Below, one piece after another: positions 43,101 to 46,613 of a stretch of 64,000 bases of DNA (positions within the stretch are counted from its first letter, which is position 1; the number at the start of each line of letters is the position of its first letter). The stretch spans positions 239,335,038 to 239,399,037 of the forward strand of contig JAQMRL010000001.1 of NCBI GenBank assembly GCA_035578175.1, written 5' to 3'. A program made the translations under genes and the position numbers. The stretch comes from Catonia carolina (taxonomy: Eukaryota; Arthropoda; Insecta; Hemiptera; Achilidae). The notes beneath the pieces are model-generated. The model made no database searches and was not told the origin of the DNA. It saw only the letters and a list, made by a program, of their open reading frames with translations.

Positions 43101-45569
43101 TAATTCCATATTCCTTTTTCTCAAAATATTAGTAATACAGTAAAACCTCTCCTAACAGACACCTCCATTTTTACAGACCGCTCTAATTAATGGATATTTT
43201 TTAGTCCTGATCCCATGAGAAGGGGAATTTTAATGAACGTTTCCCAAATACGGACACTCTTTATTTCGAACACTATATTGTAAATATTTATTGGTACAGT
43301 GACAATGAACAGACAACTAAAGAACCTACAACCAACCTCACTTATAAGGAGGTTGTGTAAAAAATTAAAGACATAAAACACTTTTGTCACTTAGAAGAAA
43401 GATAAAGATGGAAGCATAATTGTGGATAATTTGCTCATGCATTTAAAAAAACAAGCATGCAATGTGAAAGCTAAACAAAACCAAATCACAGATTGCTTTA
43501 AATCATAATTTTGAAAAATGTAATTTATTTACGTTGTCAATAAAATTAACATTCATTTTCATTTAAAAAAGTGATTTTTGTTTCTTTTCGGAAGATAAGT
43601 ATAGTGTAGTATTTATTTCACACATTTTTCATCTATGTTTGGTAAGTAGATTCATATTCTACATTCGCAGTCATATGCAACGTCAGCATCAAAACTTTGG
43701 GGGGGACGAACGGGGGGTCCGGGGGTCCTCCCCCGGAAAATTTTAGAAAAATTGTGACCATGAAATGACGTTTGAACACTAATTTGCACCCAAAATCTTA
43801 CTCTTTTACAAGCAGGTTTTCCATGAAACAATTTGTAGTCATCCTGAAAACATGTTTAAACATACAATTGAAAACTCAATATAGGTATCAAATAAAAATT
43901 TATTATCAGGTTAAATATGGTTTATTTTACACACACTACTGTTATTAAATACAGTTTATCACATAACAACGTAAACATTAACTTTACAATTTTAGACTTG
44001 TTTCTCTTTACAGTACATTATAAAAATTCAAATCCAAAATTCATATTGGGGGGGACGCGTCCCCCATGTCCCCTATGGCGGCGACGCCCGTGTTCGCAGT
44101 TACAAATTACATATCACGTGTACATAGTTGATTTAACCCTTTAAGCTTAATTTTTTTTTAACTTAAATCGCATACCTCTCTTAACGTTACGTTCTATACA
44201 TTAAAACATTAAAATGCATGAATCACTAAGTTGCTATGTACATACATAAGTATAGGCTCCCCTTTATAGAATGGCCACCTCTATACAACAGACATTTGGT
44301 GTGGTCCTGCTGATGTCCGCTATTCAGAGATTTTACTGTATTAATACTATTTTTCTCAAAATACAGGTTTCACTGTATTATATTTTATCTTGTCCTTTAT
44401 GAAATATGTGTAAGGAAAGTTATGTTTTCATGCCAATTTTTCAAAATCAAGTTTTTGCCGGAAATACATGTTTTCAGATCCCCTGGACCCAAAAAAACAT
44501 GTTTTTACAGATAGGTTAATTGGTGTGTGTGTTCATACATGTTCGCACCCGAGTGAACAAAATAATTAATTCAAGAACAGAAAAGCATATGAAGTTGAAA
44601 TATGGAAATATTAAGTTAGTTTTGATGAGAGGACCTGACACAAACATTTTTATCAAAATCGGTCAACCAGAAGTAATATACTCATGCAGTTTTTTCACTT
44701 TTTCAAAACCATCTCATATGATTTAGTTTAAACCCATCTTACTACATTGTTTGTGCTCTTTTTTGAGCAGCATGTCTGCTGAAATTCATGGTGGCGTCTG
44801 TACTCTCACGGTAAATTGTTTTTAAGATATCCACCCTAATGTGCATTTTAGGGCAAAAGTGTATACAGTTAAAGTTATAGAATAGGCCTACTTAAAAATT
44901 TACAATTTTAATTTCCAGTGTTTTTTCTTAACAGCTTAATTTAGTGTGAATTAGTAATTTTCTGTATTTTAGTCATCAAAATTTAAGTCCAAGAGAGGTT
45001 GATTTTCATTTAGCATAATTTATTCATGATTAAAATTATGTTATATTTTTCACTATTTATGTTGGCAAGAGAAAGTCATGTGAGTGTTTCATGCTTAATC
45101 TTTTATTTAACATCCACATTTGTGAACAAATTTGGCTCTTTGTCTAACTTTGCTTATATTAAAAATATAATACATTACTAATAATAAGGATTAGAAAAAA
45201 ATGGTGATCACTCATGTCTCTTCTGGTATAGATGGGAGCTCACATGATTGCTAGCATAAGGAATTCAGGTGGAGAGGATTGTTTGTACGATTCCCCTCCT
45301 CTTATAACCTAGTAGTAGTAGTAAGAATACCATTAGTACGCACTGTTCTAAAAATATTAGTCACAAACCATTTTGAATAACTACTGTAGTACCTGGCCCC
45401 CTTGCACTTCATCCCGCAATAGCAAACAAGTCAGCTCCCAAATATATTGCCATTAATGTAATTTTAAAACAAAGGTAACTTACCAGGTGTAATTCAATTC
45501 AACCAGTTCCTTTTTCTCCAAAAGACTTCTGGGAATCTTAGAAAATTTTGGATAATATCTCAAAGGCAT
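4050..45569 (-). CDS. Divergent SLC6-family-like membrane transporter, 12 exons, 3' end off-window
   Basis: Host gene chained by hand from splice sites and phase; the visible coding parts sum to 1512 nt (504 codons). Predicted layout: a cytosolic N-terminus of about 60 residues, TM1 (about 64-88), TM2 (92-120), TM3 (136-166), a Cys-containing loop (about 170-230), TM4 (233-258), TM5 (270-292), TM6 (313-335), TM7 (350-372), TM8 (390-412), TM9 (434-452), TM10 (460-475), then the start of TM11. Signatures that point to SLC6 are the Trp before TM1, a GG at the start of TM2, P-x3-GFGYS before TM3, and IYGVSRLEEDIAFM at TM10, which matches the usual W-x-YG-x-x-RF-x-x-DI-x-x-M. The canonical TM1 sodium/substrate motif GLGNxWRFP is not present; the aligned stretch reads roughly ISFQDILMG. 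Symport activity is therefore doubtful and the substrate cannot be inferred. Exon 11 is on the opposite strand. Introns are large and full of transposons. Confidence 0.8.
4681..5970 (-). pseudogene. RTE-like LINE reverse transcriptase fragment
   Basis: One frame read from 5970 down gives RT motifs in order: PIFKKG, NYRGISLL, GQSGFRAGRS, a DLQKAFD block, GVRQGCPLSP, LAFADDLVMF (the catalytic F/YxDD) and the C-terminal YGSESWTL…AAEMRLLR segment. It then reads GRRNIGRPKKRW and ends in an ATG/CAT trinucleotide tail near 4690. Stops interrupt the frame at 5440-5442 (TAG) and 4873-4875 (TAG, where Trp is expected). There is no endonuclease, so it is 5'-truncated at about 5970. The short-repeat tail and C-terminal signature suggest the RTE group; the clade is not proven. 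Confidence 0.8.
6050..6170 (+). repeat. Family X repeat, copy A (end fragment)
   Basis: Starts with 'actttctcttgcc', the family terminus, then 'ggaaggaaagtattgtttt' and 'catgttttcagacccc'. See the 26920-28745 entry for the family definition. Confidence 0.65.
6262..6500 (-). pseudogene. LINE 3' end (C-terminal RT tail, GRP-type)
   Basis: The minus frame reads LLQLIMEGKIAGKRRPGRRK, SWLKNLRDWF and KVRIAMMIANLRRGDGT before a stop, then a CTT/AAG microsatellite tail. The same C-terminus appears in decayed form at 61899-62383. It is a heavily 5'-truncated LINE insertion. Confidence 0.7.
6745..6985 (-). pseudogene. Helitron 3' end with helicase C-terminus remnant
   Basis: Read on minus, KSQGQTFKTVGIDLRQECF is followed by a gap and then a Ser-Ala/RSAE…FILLPQGNKITNI-like stretch with frameshifts. 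This is the conserved C-terminal end of the Pif1-like helicase of Helitrons (S-Q-G-Q-T-x-K…IDLR…F-x-HG-x-x-Y-V-A-x-SR). The sequence then ends in a short GC-richer palindrome (agca-ggggt-tgct) and CTAG near 6747, as Helitron 3' ends do. Only the last few hundred bases remain. Confidence 0.65.
7851..7955 (+). pseudogene. Decayed LINE C-terminal segment
   Basis: The plus frame reads VEHLQRMMGGKIPKQFLRH then RPEGRSFGSPLKLW, which matches the tail of many insect LINE RTs (H-x-x-RM…P…G-R-x-x-x-GRP-x-x-RW). It is the only recognisable part of a 93-codon ORF at 7689-7970. Confidence 0.5.
8520..9000. repeat. Diverged tandem array, ~115-130-bp unit
   Basis: Phrases such as 'ttgacttccagtttt', 'acttcc-gtc-aaa-c', 'ccactaac' and 'gttgctatctcttg' recur three to four times in the same order between 8520 and 9000. 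No coding capacity is seen. The surrounding 7956-9730 shows nothing else I can support except a possible repeat tail at about 7380-7480 ('agttcagtggtttctgag'). Confidence 0.55.
9772..9895 (+). CDS. SLC6-like gene, exon 11 (TM9), in INVERTED orientation
   Basis: 124 nt on the plus strand, with a strong TTTTCTTCCCAG acceptor and a donor at AGAG|GTTTCA. Phase 0 in and phase 1 out are exactly what is needed between exon 10 (ends phase 0) and exon 12 (needs one base). It encodes KAYTSRDTSSKIFQRF, a basic stretch, then RQTIALVLCIVFLLTSR, a helix fitting TM9, the one helix otherwise missing. All other exons of the gene are on the minus strand. As drawn this exon cannot be spliced into the transcript, so either the locus carries a small inversion or the assembly does. 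Confidence 0.65.
10968..11745 (+). repeat. Family X repeat, copy B (interrupted by a SINE)
   Basis: Near full-length copy running from 'gaatatatagaaggaaag' to 'ggcaagataaagtcgtgtg', broken by the SINE-B insertion at 11273-11425. Downstream homology to the other copies resumes at 'ttaagat-ttgcattttac'. Confidence 0.65.
11273..11425 (-). repeat. SINE-B copy (tRNA-derived, 5'-truncated)
   Basis: Minus-strand copy with the family body 'gcattagcaataattgcaga' and tail 'cagttggacgttaaacc'. The B-box-like 'gggtttgaatgcc' is present; the A box is truncated. It is inserted in Family X copy B. Confidence 0.65.
11885..11991 (-). CDS. SLC6-like gene, exon 10 (TM8)
   Basis: 107 nt, acceptor TTTTGTTCTAG, donor GTATGT, phase 1 in and phase 0 out. 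After completing a Val codon it encodes PLNTMPYFMGLMPINGQIW and a helix ending SFVEL. It aligns with SLC6 TM8 (P-x-x-x-xW-x-x-x-FF…), but the usual LDS motif is absent. Confidence 0.8.
12067..12895 (+). pseudogene. RTE-like LINE reverse transcriptase C-terminal half
   Basis: Opens with KGVRQGCPVSPTLYNIYVDE, then LQYADDTVIIFD (catalytic YADD), AQKSKIMAFK, QVRDLKYLGYRISY, VPLITYGSETW, and AAEMRFLQRV…RLDRVHNKA, ending GRPKKRWMPEQ. This matches the 4681-5970 fragment in domain order. The frame is open across 276 codons, but the endonuclease and the palm domain upstream are missing, so it is a truncated copy. The open frame continues to 13059 through non-LINE sequence. It lies in intron 9 of the SLC6-like gene, antisense to it. 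Confidence 0.8.
13085..13262 (+). repeat. SINE-B copy (tRNA-derived)
   Basis: A-box-like 'gatgtagtagtcagca' and B-box-like 'cattcaattcccgg', then the family body ('gtctgcattag'-like) and 'aaaacagctggacataata'. Diverged but continuous. Confidence 0.65.
13858..14023 (-). repeat. SINE-A copy (tRNA-derived, with LINE-like tail)
   Basis: Read on minus: a tRNA-like head with A box 'tagcgtagtggtagcgcgc' and B box 'gggttcaaatcct', then 'ggctagggtct', and a tail 'tcactaatgacc…gttgatg…aaataaaaaaaaa'. The tail resembles the 3' end of the I-type LINE at 34981-38354 (tcgctaataacc…gttgatg…aataaaaaa). It is not a functional tRNA: the acceptor stem does not pair and the head runs straight into the SINE body. 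Confidence 0.7.
14520..14590 (+). repeat. SINE-C fragment, cut by a pogo-like element
   Basis: 'ctacggctacaaaaatagtt' and 'ttatgacatggtcagccaatt' match the first part of SINE-C (for example 25728-25780). The match stops exactly at the TA where the pogo-like element begins, so that element probably inserted into this SINE. Confidence 0.6.
14591..15333 (+). pseudogene. pogo/Tigger-like transposon remnant
   Basis: Starts with the pogo-type terminus 'cagttggacctctatttatc' next to TA. Protein traces in order: VDEAALKWVKMLRDKNI (CENP-B/Tc5-type DNA-binding domain), a deletion, NCPAHPSSVSKKLE, PNTRSKLQPMNQGVIK and a frameshifted WQNDVVELTINFFLKPGF. In pogo transposases the second Asp precedes NCPAH and the third is in QPMDQG. 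Here they read Tyr and Asn, so two catalytic acids are lost. No right terminus was found; it is truncated at about 15333. Confidence 0.75.
15350..15425 (-). repeat. tRNA-like SINE head
   Basis: Minus strand: A-box-like 'agtgtagtggtaaagtc' and B-box-like 'tagttcaaatcctag', spaced as in the SINE-A heads. No body is recognisable beyond it. Confidence 0.5.
15544..15742 (-). CDS. SLC6-like gene, exon 9 (TM6-TM7)
   Basis: 199 nt, acceptor T-tract plus TAG, phase 0 in. It encodes GAFQAIAMSLPKLGELYVK (TM6-like, with the Q…SL…G pattern of SLC6) and a second helix around DTTLVIVIDVIFTAL (TM7). I place the donor at TACG|GTATTT, giving phase 1, because it joins exon 10 in frame. Without splicing the frame would run 20 codons further to a stop at 15485. 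Confidence 0.8.
17153..17284 (-). CDS. SLC6-like gene, exon 8 (TM5)
   Basis: 132 nt, 44 codons, acceptor TTTCAG, donor GTAAGT, phase 0 on both sides. It encodes CAKVVAILMC then a helix, then FFEGWEPTMPSLWNLSELP. This resembles the P-x-W-x-x-L…xW stretch between TM5 and TM6 of SLC6 proteins. Confidence 0.82.
17323..17475 (+). repeat. SINE-A copy (tRNA-derived)
   Basis: A box 'gatgtagtggttaca', B box 'gggtttgaattcgg', then 'ggctagggtct' and 'cacaccgcaaccca', the same body as 13858-14023. The tail is diverged. It lies 40 bp upstream of SLC6-like exon 8, inside intron 7. Confidence 0.65.
18025..18192 (+). repeat. SINE-B copy (tRNA-derived, full head)
   Basis: Head 'gccggctcgttggcgtagtg' with A box, B box 'gcttgaatcccag', then the family body ('ttcattactcat', 'ccgtctgcattagc', 'aaaacagtcagacataaaac'). 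The 66-codon ORF across it is chance. Confidence 0.75.
18355..18503 (+). repeat. SINE body plus I-LINE-type tail
   Basis: 'gttacaaaaaatcatttcat' matches the SINE-B body. It is followed by 'tcgctaatgaccattgtagt', 'gatgcgacgttaaataaata', the SINE-A/LINE-type tail. It is either a mosaic SINE or a third subfamily. Confidence 0.55.
19234..21477 (+). pseudogene. DUF7869-like protein (insect transposon-associated), degenerate
   Basis: ATG at 19234 (MEVSPVVVTP) and a first exon ending at 19328 with GTAAGC; the second exon starts at 19755 after GTGCAG, in matching phase. Recognisable blocks follow: YPKCKHEKGVFQC, AVPIKRKRPK, GGDHTSQKFTQKKENVQEF, RFKCVESHYCRR, YFRHIFNTSFNLGFGNPRTD, SYDCQKNLCLPKLPDQS, YYSRQLYFYNF, FCWTEDE, VADGCGC-stop-NKN, FPVIGHSFIPHDSVF, RTREVIANPREYLEI and SSWHFSFQPTK. 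This order is that of the abundant insect proteins annotated with DUF7869. Stops (TGA in exon 1, TAA/TAG in several blocks, one replacing Gln of the GCGGQN-type motif) and at least four frameshifts make it non-functional. The last 134 codons (21073-21477) remain open. Confidence 0.7.
21660..21745 (+). repeat. Three internal copies of the TIR core motif
   Basis: 'gcaaaccagcaatctcc', 'agcaaaaccaacaatctcc' and 'agcaaaactcacaatctcc' stand 25-30 bp apart, in the same orientation as the left terminus. They look like repeated protein-binding sites next to the gene's 3' end. Confidence 0.6.
22103..22801 (+). CDS. Gag-like protein of the short LTR element
   Basis: 232 codons starting MNINKSDDNMQLILNLLQEQ, right after the left LTR. 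The first 60 residues are a helix-forming, Glu/Arg-rich stretch (QARRSEEQARRFEDNM) typical of the start of insect gypsy-type Gag proteins. Residues 70-180 are acidic and low-complexity, with a repeated ENIKPDEDN phrase. There is no zinc knuckle and no Pol. The family assignment rests on position and composition only. The end (CMYEVCCVCTMF) probably reads into junk after an internal deletion. Confidence 0.5.
   Translation: MNINKSDDNMQLILNLLQEQARRSEEQARRFEDNMSKLGRDLSNRIDRIGQVFKNNEMLNENIKPDEDNNVVKTKKSILKSGSVSSKDDKILTENIKPDEDNVVVETGSCASASQNVLRLPEGERSGVNRRVSTLDEAEDDEEKSAQDGTSSGSNYDSDVTGKGNIHSARSDVQNKEKRSTVKVKQIPGLIEEIEYEIILKNVLCNIKSDGRDEGGGLLCMYEVCCVCTMFI
22850..22995. repeat. 'ggttatagtttgtttatagt' minisatellite
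   Basis: About six imperfect tandem units built from 'ttatagttggttatagtttg' inside the short LTR element. Confidence 0.8.
23897..24005. repeat. Small inverted-repeat element (MITE-like hairpin)
   Basis: 'ctacatcaacagct' at about 23923 pairs with 'agctgttgatgtag' at about 23966, and pairing extends outwards through 'ggaattaaaa' / 'ttttttaattctg'. The total hairpin is about 108 bp. No target duplication was identified. Confidence 0.5.
24320..24600 (+). promoter_or_regulatory. TATA-containing promoter-like island with a short ORF
   Basis: 'catataaaag' at about 24340 is followed within 20-25 bp by 'ttcactcatg' and later by ATG at 24486, opening a 25-codon ORF (MADEIYNGAARAGIGNVAGK…). The segment 24160-24600 is less AT-rich than its surroundings. 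It could be the LTR/leader region of a decayed retroelement or another promoter; no further coding sequence supports either. Confidence 0.25.
24782..24890 (-). CDS. SLC6-like gene, exon 7 (TM4)
   Basis: 109 nt, acceptor TTTTCAG, donor GTAATA, phase 2 in and phase 0 out. One base completes Glu; the 36 codons starting LVYTNIEMKY give one hydrophobic helix ending in IKKRMPAFVK, a basic inner turn. Confidence 0.82.
25290..25675 (+). pseudogene. Decayed LINE RT C-terminus
   Basis: Frameshifted traces of VKFYETVTVPALY, RLDRIRNENVRQEL and LYRAQWVEHLNRIPGN, then GRPKKRRVPEQV. These match the RTE-like C-terminal order seen at 12067-12895. Many frameshifts. Confidence 0.65.
25703..26065 (+). repeat. 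SINE-C copy
   Basis: From 'tagttccagggctac' to 'gatgatgtaaacaacac'. An uninterrupted frame of about 70 codons runs through it: NFITEPDPVVNEVK, GWKVDAFRKAW, FPLSEEGNGKP, FYLVKPLEVQTS. Confidence 0.75.
26284..26685 (+). repeat. SINE-C copy (near full length)
   Basis: Starts 'tgcccataacctgtaggtgg', matching the 5' end of the full copy at 38744, and ends 'gatgacctacacaacac'. The internal frame (NLITEPDPVENEVK, GWKVDAFRRVWHADK, FPLSEESNGKP) is again open. Two copies in tandem orientation lie 220 bp apart here. Confidence 0.75.
27786..28716 (-). mobile_element. Rearranged fold-back mariner element
   Basis: Bounded by TA (27784-27785 and 28717-28718). The terminal 39 bp are inverted repeats, but homology continues inward: 27786-27966 and 28536-28716 (181 bp each) are inverted copies of each other, about 90% identical by eye. 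Both arms carry the 3' end of the transposase gene (…LKELxEDDFQHCF). The normal 5' end of the gene has been replaced by an inverted copy of its 3' end, giving a long-armed fold-back structure. Confidence 0.85.
27914..28475 (-). pseudogene. Mariner transposase fragment
   Basis: Minus frame pieces: TRDETWFFTYDQEMKRQS (first catalytic Asp, with TGDE changed to TRDE), then after a stop and frameshift WVPEGQTINQYYYLEVLS, HQDNAPAH (second Asp) and YLPDLTPCDFYLF (third Asp). The N-terminal DNA-binding domain is missing. 124 codons (28288-27914) remain open. Confidence 0.85.
29001..29292 (-). CDS. SLC6-like gene, exon 6 (TM3 and large loop)
   Basis: 292 nt, acceptor TTTTTTCAG, donor GTGAGT, phase 1 in and phase 2 out (96 whole codons). 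It starts GFGYSLIVFAV, like the conserved P-x-x-x-GxGY of SLC6 TM3, with MYYAL at the end of the helix. The following loop holds four Cys (SCS, PIC, KEC, ITC), placed like the disulfide-bonded second extracellular loop of SLC6. Confidence 0.85.
29945..30345 (+). repeat. Unclassified repeat with coding traces, copy 1
   Basis: 'agtttctcgaaaacatgg' to 'caaaaatgccttttaac' matches 60375-60480, which has 'ggtttctcgaaagcgcgg' and 'cacagtgctgaacgaaat'. The frame reads HSAEQNVTCSVIKICEVETK and then an acidic end (SETDSEDDGGSDSTEGD). It could be a deleted transposase-like gene (N-terminus joined to an acidic C-terminus); the family is not recognised. A second shared block follows at 30412-30535. Confidence 0.4.
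30412..30535. repeat. Second block of the 29945 repeat family
   Basis: 'ctcactgttgaggtt', 'ctcttcccttc', 'cagcccaacca' and 'gcaaaggca' recur in order at 60640-60710. The block ends about 30 bp from the donor of SLC6-like exon 5. Confidence 0.5.
30565..30696 (-). CDS. SLC6-like gene, exon 5 (TM2)
   Basis: 132 nt, acceptor GATTGCAG, donor GTATGT. Two bases complete Gly, then 43 codons encode a long hydrophobic helix (YVLVIYALIHLTMTFVFVY), then KMLPICT, ending in phase 1. The phase matches both neighbouring exons; a stop blocks the phase-0 reading. Confidence 0.82.
31366..32078. mobile_element. hAT-type non-autonomous element with 8-bp TSD
   Basis: Termini 'caggggtctccaa' and 'ttggagacccctg' are inverted repeats. 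The flanks are the perfect 8-bp duplication GTCTAGAG (31358-31365 and 32079-32086). The subterminal 'gggcca…' and 'gcgggcc' sequences are also typical of hAT elements. There is no transposase, and a C homopolymer lies at about 31455. Length 713 bp. Confidence 0.92.
32591..32721. mobile_element. hAT-type MITE, 131 bp
   Basis: Perfect 14-bp terminal inverted repeats (catgggcggattta / taaatccgcccatg) flanked by the 8-bp duplication CTTCAACT (32583-32590, 32722-32729). Confidence 0.93.
32765..33285 (+). pseudogene. DDE transposase remnant (Tc3/DUF4817-associated insect type)
   Basis: Frameshifted traces in order: GPYFFKDNNERAVTVN, RYVNMLENCLQPEL, RVISKNGDIHG, a degraded SPDLSACDYFLWG-type block, then open ELKERKSEEVARIPTATLR, NVMKK and a VQECVRQNEGHL-type end. 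The order is that of the mariner/Tc3-like transposases common in insects. A short palindrome (ccggcttatc…aataagccgg) interrupts the middle at about 32928-32963. Confidence 0.65.
33441..33561 (-). CDS. SLC6-like gene, exon 4 (TM1)
   Basis: 121 nt, acceptor TTTTAG, donor GTAACT, phase 0 in and phase 1 out; 40 codons plus one base. It encodes RWKSRKDYL followed by a hydrophobic helix. In SLC6 proteins a Trp lies just before TM1, as here, but GLGNxWRFP is missing. It ends at a KYGG-like turn. Confidence 0.8.
33711..34370. mobile_element. pogo/Tigger-type non-autonomous element, 660 bp
   Basis: Termini 'cagtcgaacttcgatataac' and the inverted 'gttatattgaagttcgactg' are flanked by TA on both sides. 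Internal sequence repeats 'tcgatttaacgaa'-like phrases. No ORF of note. Confidence 0.88.
34981..38354 (+). pseudogene. I-type LINE (EN-RT-RNase H), 5'-truncated and broken
   Basis: Domain order: end of the AP endonuclease (FNNGAPTHFNSSSRTFSAID…GSDYFPI), RT from about 35789 (VEEHLSKLKNSAAGPD, in-frame TAA at 36014, NYRPIALTSTMCKLMEKVV, GFCKHRSTLDAL, NGVPQGSVLS, FAFADDITIV with catalytic FADD), then RNase H (MMYTDGSRSAEGC, frameshift at about 37528, FTWISSHVGIPGNKKSDLAA). A C-terminal CPFC…SHIVSEC zinc-knuckle-like motif follows in another frame at about 38055-38120. The 36083-37528 frame is open for 481 codons. RT plus RNase H points to the I group. The 3' end 'tcgctaataaccattag…'gttgatg…aataaaaaaa' continues past the SINE-C insertion to about 38790. 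Confidence 0.85.
38355..38744 (-). repeat. SINE-C, full-length copy with 12-bp TSD
   Basis: 390 bp inserted in the LINE tail and flanked by the perfect duplication AGCAGTAAGTTG (38343-38354, 38745-38756). Read on minus it starts 'gcccataacagacaggtgg' and ends 'gctgttgaccttaacaa'. The long duplication implies retrotransposition. The internal frame (FIVQPDPVVNEVKLSF, FPLSEEGNGKP, FYLVKPLEVQTS) is open for over 70 codons. There is no obvious tRNA head; the origin is unknown. Confidence 0.85.
38868..38955 (+). repeat. tRNA-like sequence (pseudo-tRNA or SINE head)
   Basis: A-box-like 'tagccgagcgtgtaaagtgg' and B-box-like 'gagttcgagtccta' are spaced as in class II tRNAs (Leu/Ser-like). The arms do not pair cleanly, so it is not a functional tRNA. 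Confidence 0.35.
39290..40250. other. Less AT-rich segment of unknown origin
   Basis: Roughly 1 kb with visibly more G+C and few homopolymers, unlike its flanks. Overlapping ORFs on both strands (39527-39712 minus, 39621-39968 plus) show no domain. It could be an unclassified transposon or a captured sequence. Confidence 0.3.
40360..40620 (-). repeat. Family X repeat, copy D
   Basis: 'gatgaaaatgttcg', 'ttcttgagatattgtgttcg', 'cacacagacagatt' and 'gaaaacaatactttcctt' occur in family order. It lies just left of SLC6-like microexon 3. Confidence 0.65.
40702..40722 (-). CDS. SLC6-like gene, exon 3 (21-nt microexon)
   Basis: A 21-nt exon encoding TDSTTGP between a TTGTTACAG acceptor and a GTGAGT donor, phase 0 on both sides. 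Because it is phase-neutral it could be skipped without breaking the frame. The case rests only on strong splice sites and phase, so it is less certain than the longer exons. Confidence 0.6.
41118..42438 (+). mobile_element. Complete mariner element, apparently intact
   Basis: 1321 bp between TA target duplications (41116-41117, 42439-42440). Terminal inverted repeats of about 28 bp ('cgaggtagggtcaaaaattt' and 'ttttgaccctacctcg') differ by one or two bases. It holds an uninterrupted transposase. It sits in intron 2 of the SLC6-like gene, on the opposite strand. Confidence 0.95.
41315..42367 (+). CDS. Mariner transposase, full-length, DD34D intact
   Basis: 350 codons from MSSLEQRGNIKF; an upstream in-frame ATG at 41258 would add 19 residues with no family support. 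The N-terminal half has two helix-turn-helix segments (VYEWHKRFRDGR and TINTIASEVGISHGSVHSIL), linked by the GRPSTSTTDDN hinge. The WVPHxL-type linker is replaced here by HIVPKMLSPEQ. Catalytic acids: Asp157 in TGDETW, Asp252 in DNAPAH, Asp287 in SPDLAPPDFYLF, with 34 residues between the last two (DD34D). Length and motifs fit an active mariner. It cuts and pastes at TA. The subfamily is not resolved from motifs alone. Confidence 0.95.
   Translation: MSSLEQRGNIKFCVLLEKSPSETLEMLKKAYGNSAMKKTAVYEWHKRFRDGRTTIEDDVRTGRPSTSTTDDNVERVRQIVRADRRTTINTIASEVGISHGSVHSILHNDLNMHRVCLHIVPKMLSPEQKEMRVTMSRDLIEMADADDSFLRKIVTGDETWCFLYDPQTKRQSAEWKSKTSPRKQKFRLDRSRGKVMLEVFFDYRGVIHYEFIPEGRTVNKELYTEILKRLRDAIRRKRPEKWAENDWYLLPDNAPAHRSLMVKQYLAKNNVTTLEHPPYSPDLAPPDFYLFPRLKMALKGHRFADSSEVIENATERLKELSKNGFQECFQQLYERWNKCVDAGGEYFEGK
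42580..42660 (+). repeat. LINE-tail-like motif with ATA microsatellite
   Basis: 'ggtaaatggcccagtgctgt' then (ATA)n. A related phrase 'ggtaaatgacctagtgctgt' occurs at 54620-54650, suggesting the 3' ends of one dispersed family. Confidence 0.4.
42671..42713 (-). CDS. SLC6-like gene, exon 2
   Basis: 43-nt exon with a TTTCAG acceptor and GTGAGT donor. One base completes a Cys codon from exon 1, then 14 codons (QYDVNLERVDYLDA), ending in phase 0. The other two frames contain stops. Confidence 0.75.
43138..44338. mobile_element. pogo/Tigger-type element containing a hAT insertion
   Basis: Termini 'cagtaaaacctctcctaaca' and inverted 'gagattttactg' are flanked by TA (43136-43137, 44339-44340). Without the inner hAT element it would be about 770 bp. 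No transposase is left. Confidence 0.75.
43672..44092. mobile_element. hAT-type non-autonomous element, 421 bp
   Basis: Flanked by the 8-bp duplication TTCGCAGT (43664-43671, 44093-44100). The right end reads 'gcggcgacgcccgtg'; the left end 'catatgcaacgtc' matches its reverse complement except at sites that look like CpG decay. G-runs lie near both ends. Confidence 0.85.
44385..45095 (+). repeat. Family X repeat, copy E
   Basis: Runs from 'gtgtaaggaaagttatgttt' to 'ggcaagagaaagtcatgtg', with the family order of motifs ('acatgttttcagatcccc', 'ttcaagaacag', 'atcaaaatcggtcaacca'). Confidence 0.7.
45484..45569 (-). CDS. SLC6-like gene, exon 1 (start codon)
   Basis: The ATG at 45569 follows an in-frame TAA upstream, so this is the likely translation start. 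It encodes 28 codons starting MPLRYYPKF and ends in phase 2 at a GTAAGT donor. The product is a charged cytosolic N-terminus. The 5' UTR and promoter are not delimited. Confidence 0.75.
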
Positions 45570-46613
45570 TATGAATAAAATTTAATTTAAATTCCAAATA
45601 GGTAACATTAAGTTTTGTCTACCTCACAAAAGATTTAAATGTATTACTGCTTACATTAGCATTTATTTAAACATATACGTAAAAAGTTGTAATCAGAAAA
45701 AAAATTGTATTTCCAGTGGATTTATTTTAAAAACACAATATTAGCAATTCATCAATCAAATAAAAAATAAAAAAAGATAAAGATAAAACTCGGTGATAAG
45801 TTATTAAGACATAAAAAAATAAAATTAAGAAAAAAATTCTTAACCTAAATGTTACAAATGATGTAAACAGTTCTATCACATGGTTTGTTAAATAAATAAT
45901 TATATACTTTAATATAATTAATTGAGTATAGTTAAAATAATTATTTTTGGTATTTTATGTTTTTCAATAAATTAGGCCTAGATCTACCAGAAAAAACATT
46001 AATTACGGTACGTCAAATTTTATTAAGTTTTTATTTGGTTCACACAGAAAAATTATCATGTTACCAAAAACTAATATTTTTTATAATTTTATACTGCTCG
46101 TTTTAGTGCAGAGAGTTTTAGTTTTTAAAATATCTGCATCACTGTTTTTTGTATTCTCAGCTGTTGGTTCAGCTTTCTAAACAACTGCTGATGAGAAATT
46201 TACTTGTTTGTGTACATATTGTTTTTGATTAGTGCCTTCTTGTTTCTTACCTTTACCCGTAAATTTAGATCTTTAACACTAATGTACATTTTTCTCAGAA
46301 ACCAATAAACGTACAAGGCTGAAATTTTTACCAGTTAATTATCTTGTATATCCACATATACCGACATTTTTATGACTTCCTCAGGTGCTCTAAAAATTAA
46401 TAATACGCAAAAAACAATTTGTACAAATTTTATGTTATTCGCTTTTTTTAAAAAATCGTATGGTCTACAGATTGAATTGAAAAAATGTCGAGAAGTAGCT
46501 CGAGAAGAAACCCGACACCTATAGTGTGTAAAGTTTGATTTCCCTATCTTTTACTAATCCTATGAAAAATGTAGCCAACCTAAAAAAAGCAAATTTAACA
46601 TTGGCGGGATAGA
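45570..46613. other. Upstream region of the SLC6-like gene
   Basis: AT-rich; it should hold the gene's 5' UTR and promoter on the minus strand. I could not place a TATA box or initiator with confidence. No ORF, RNA gene or element is recognised. Confidence 0.35.
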
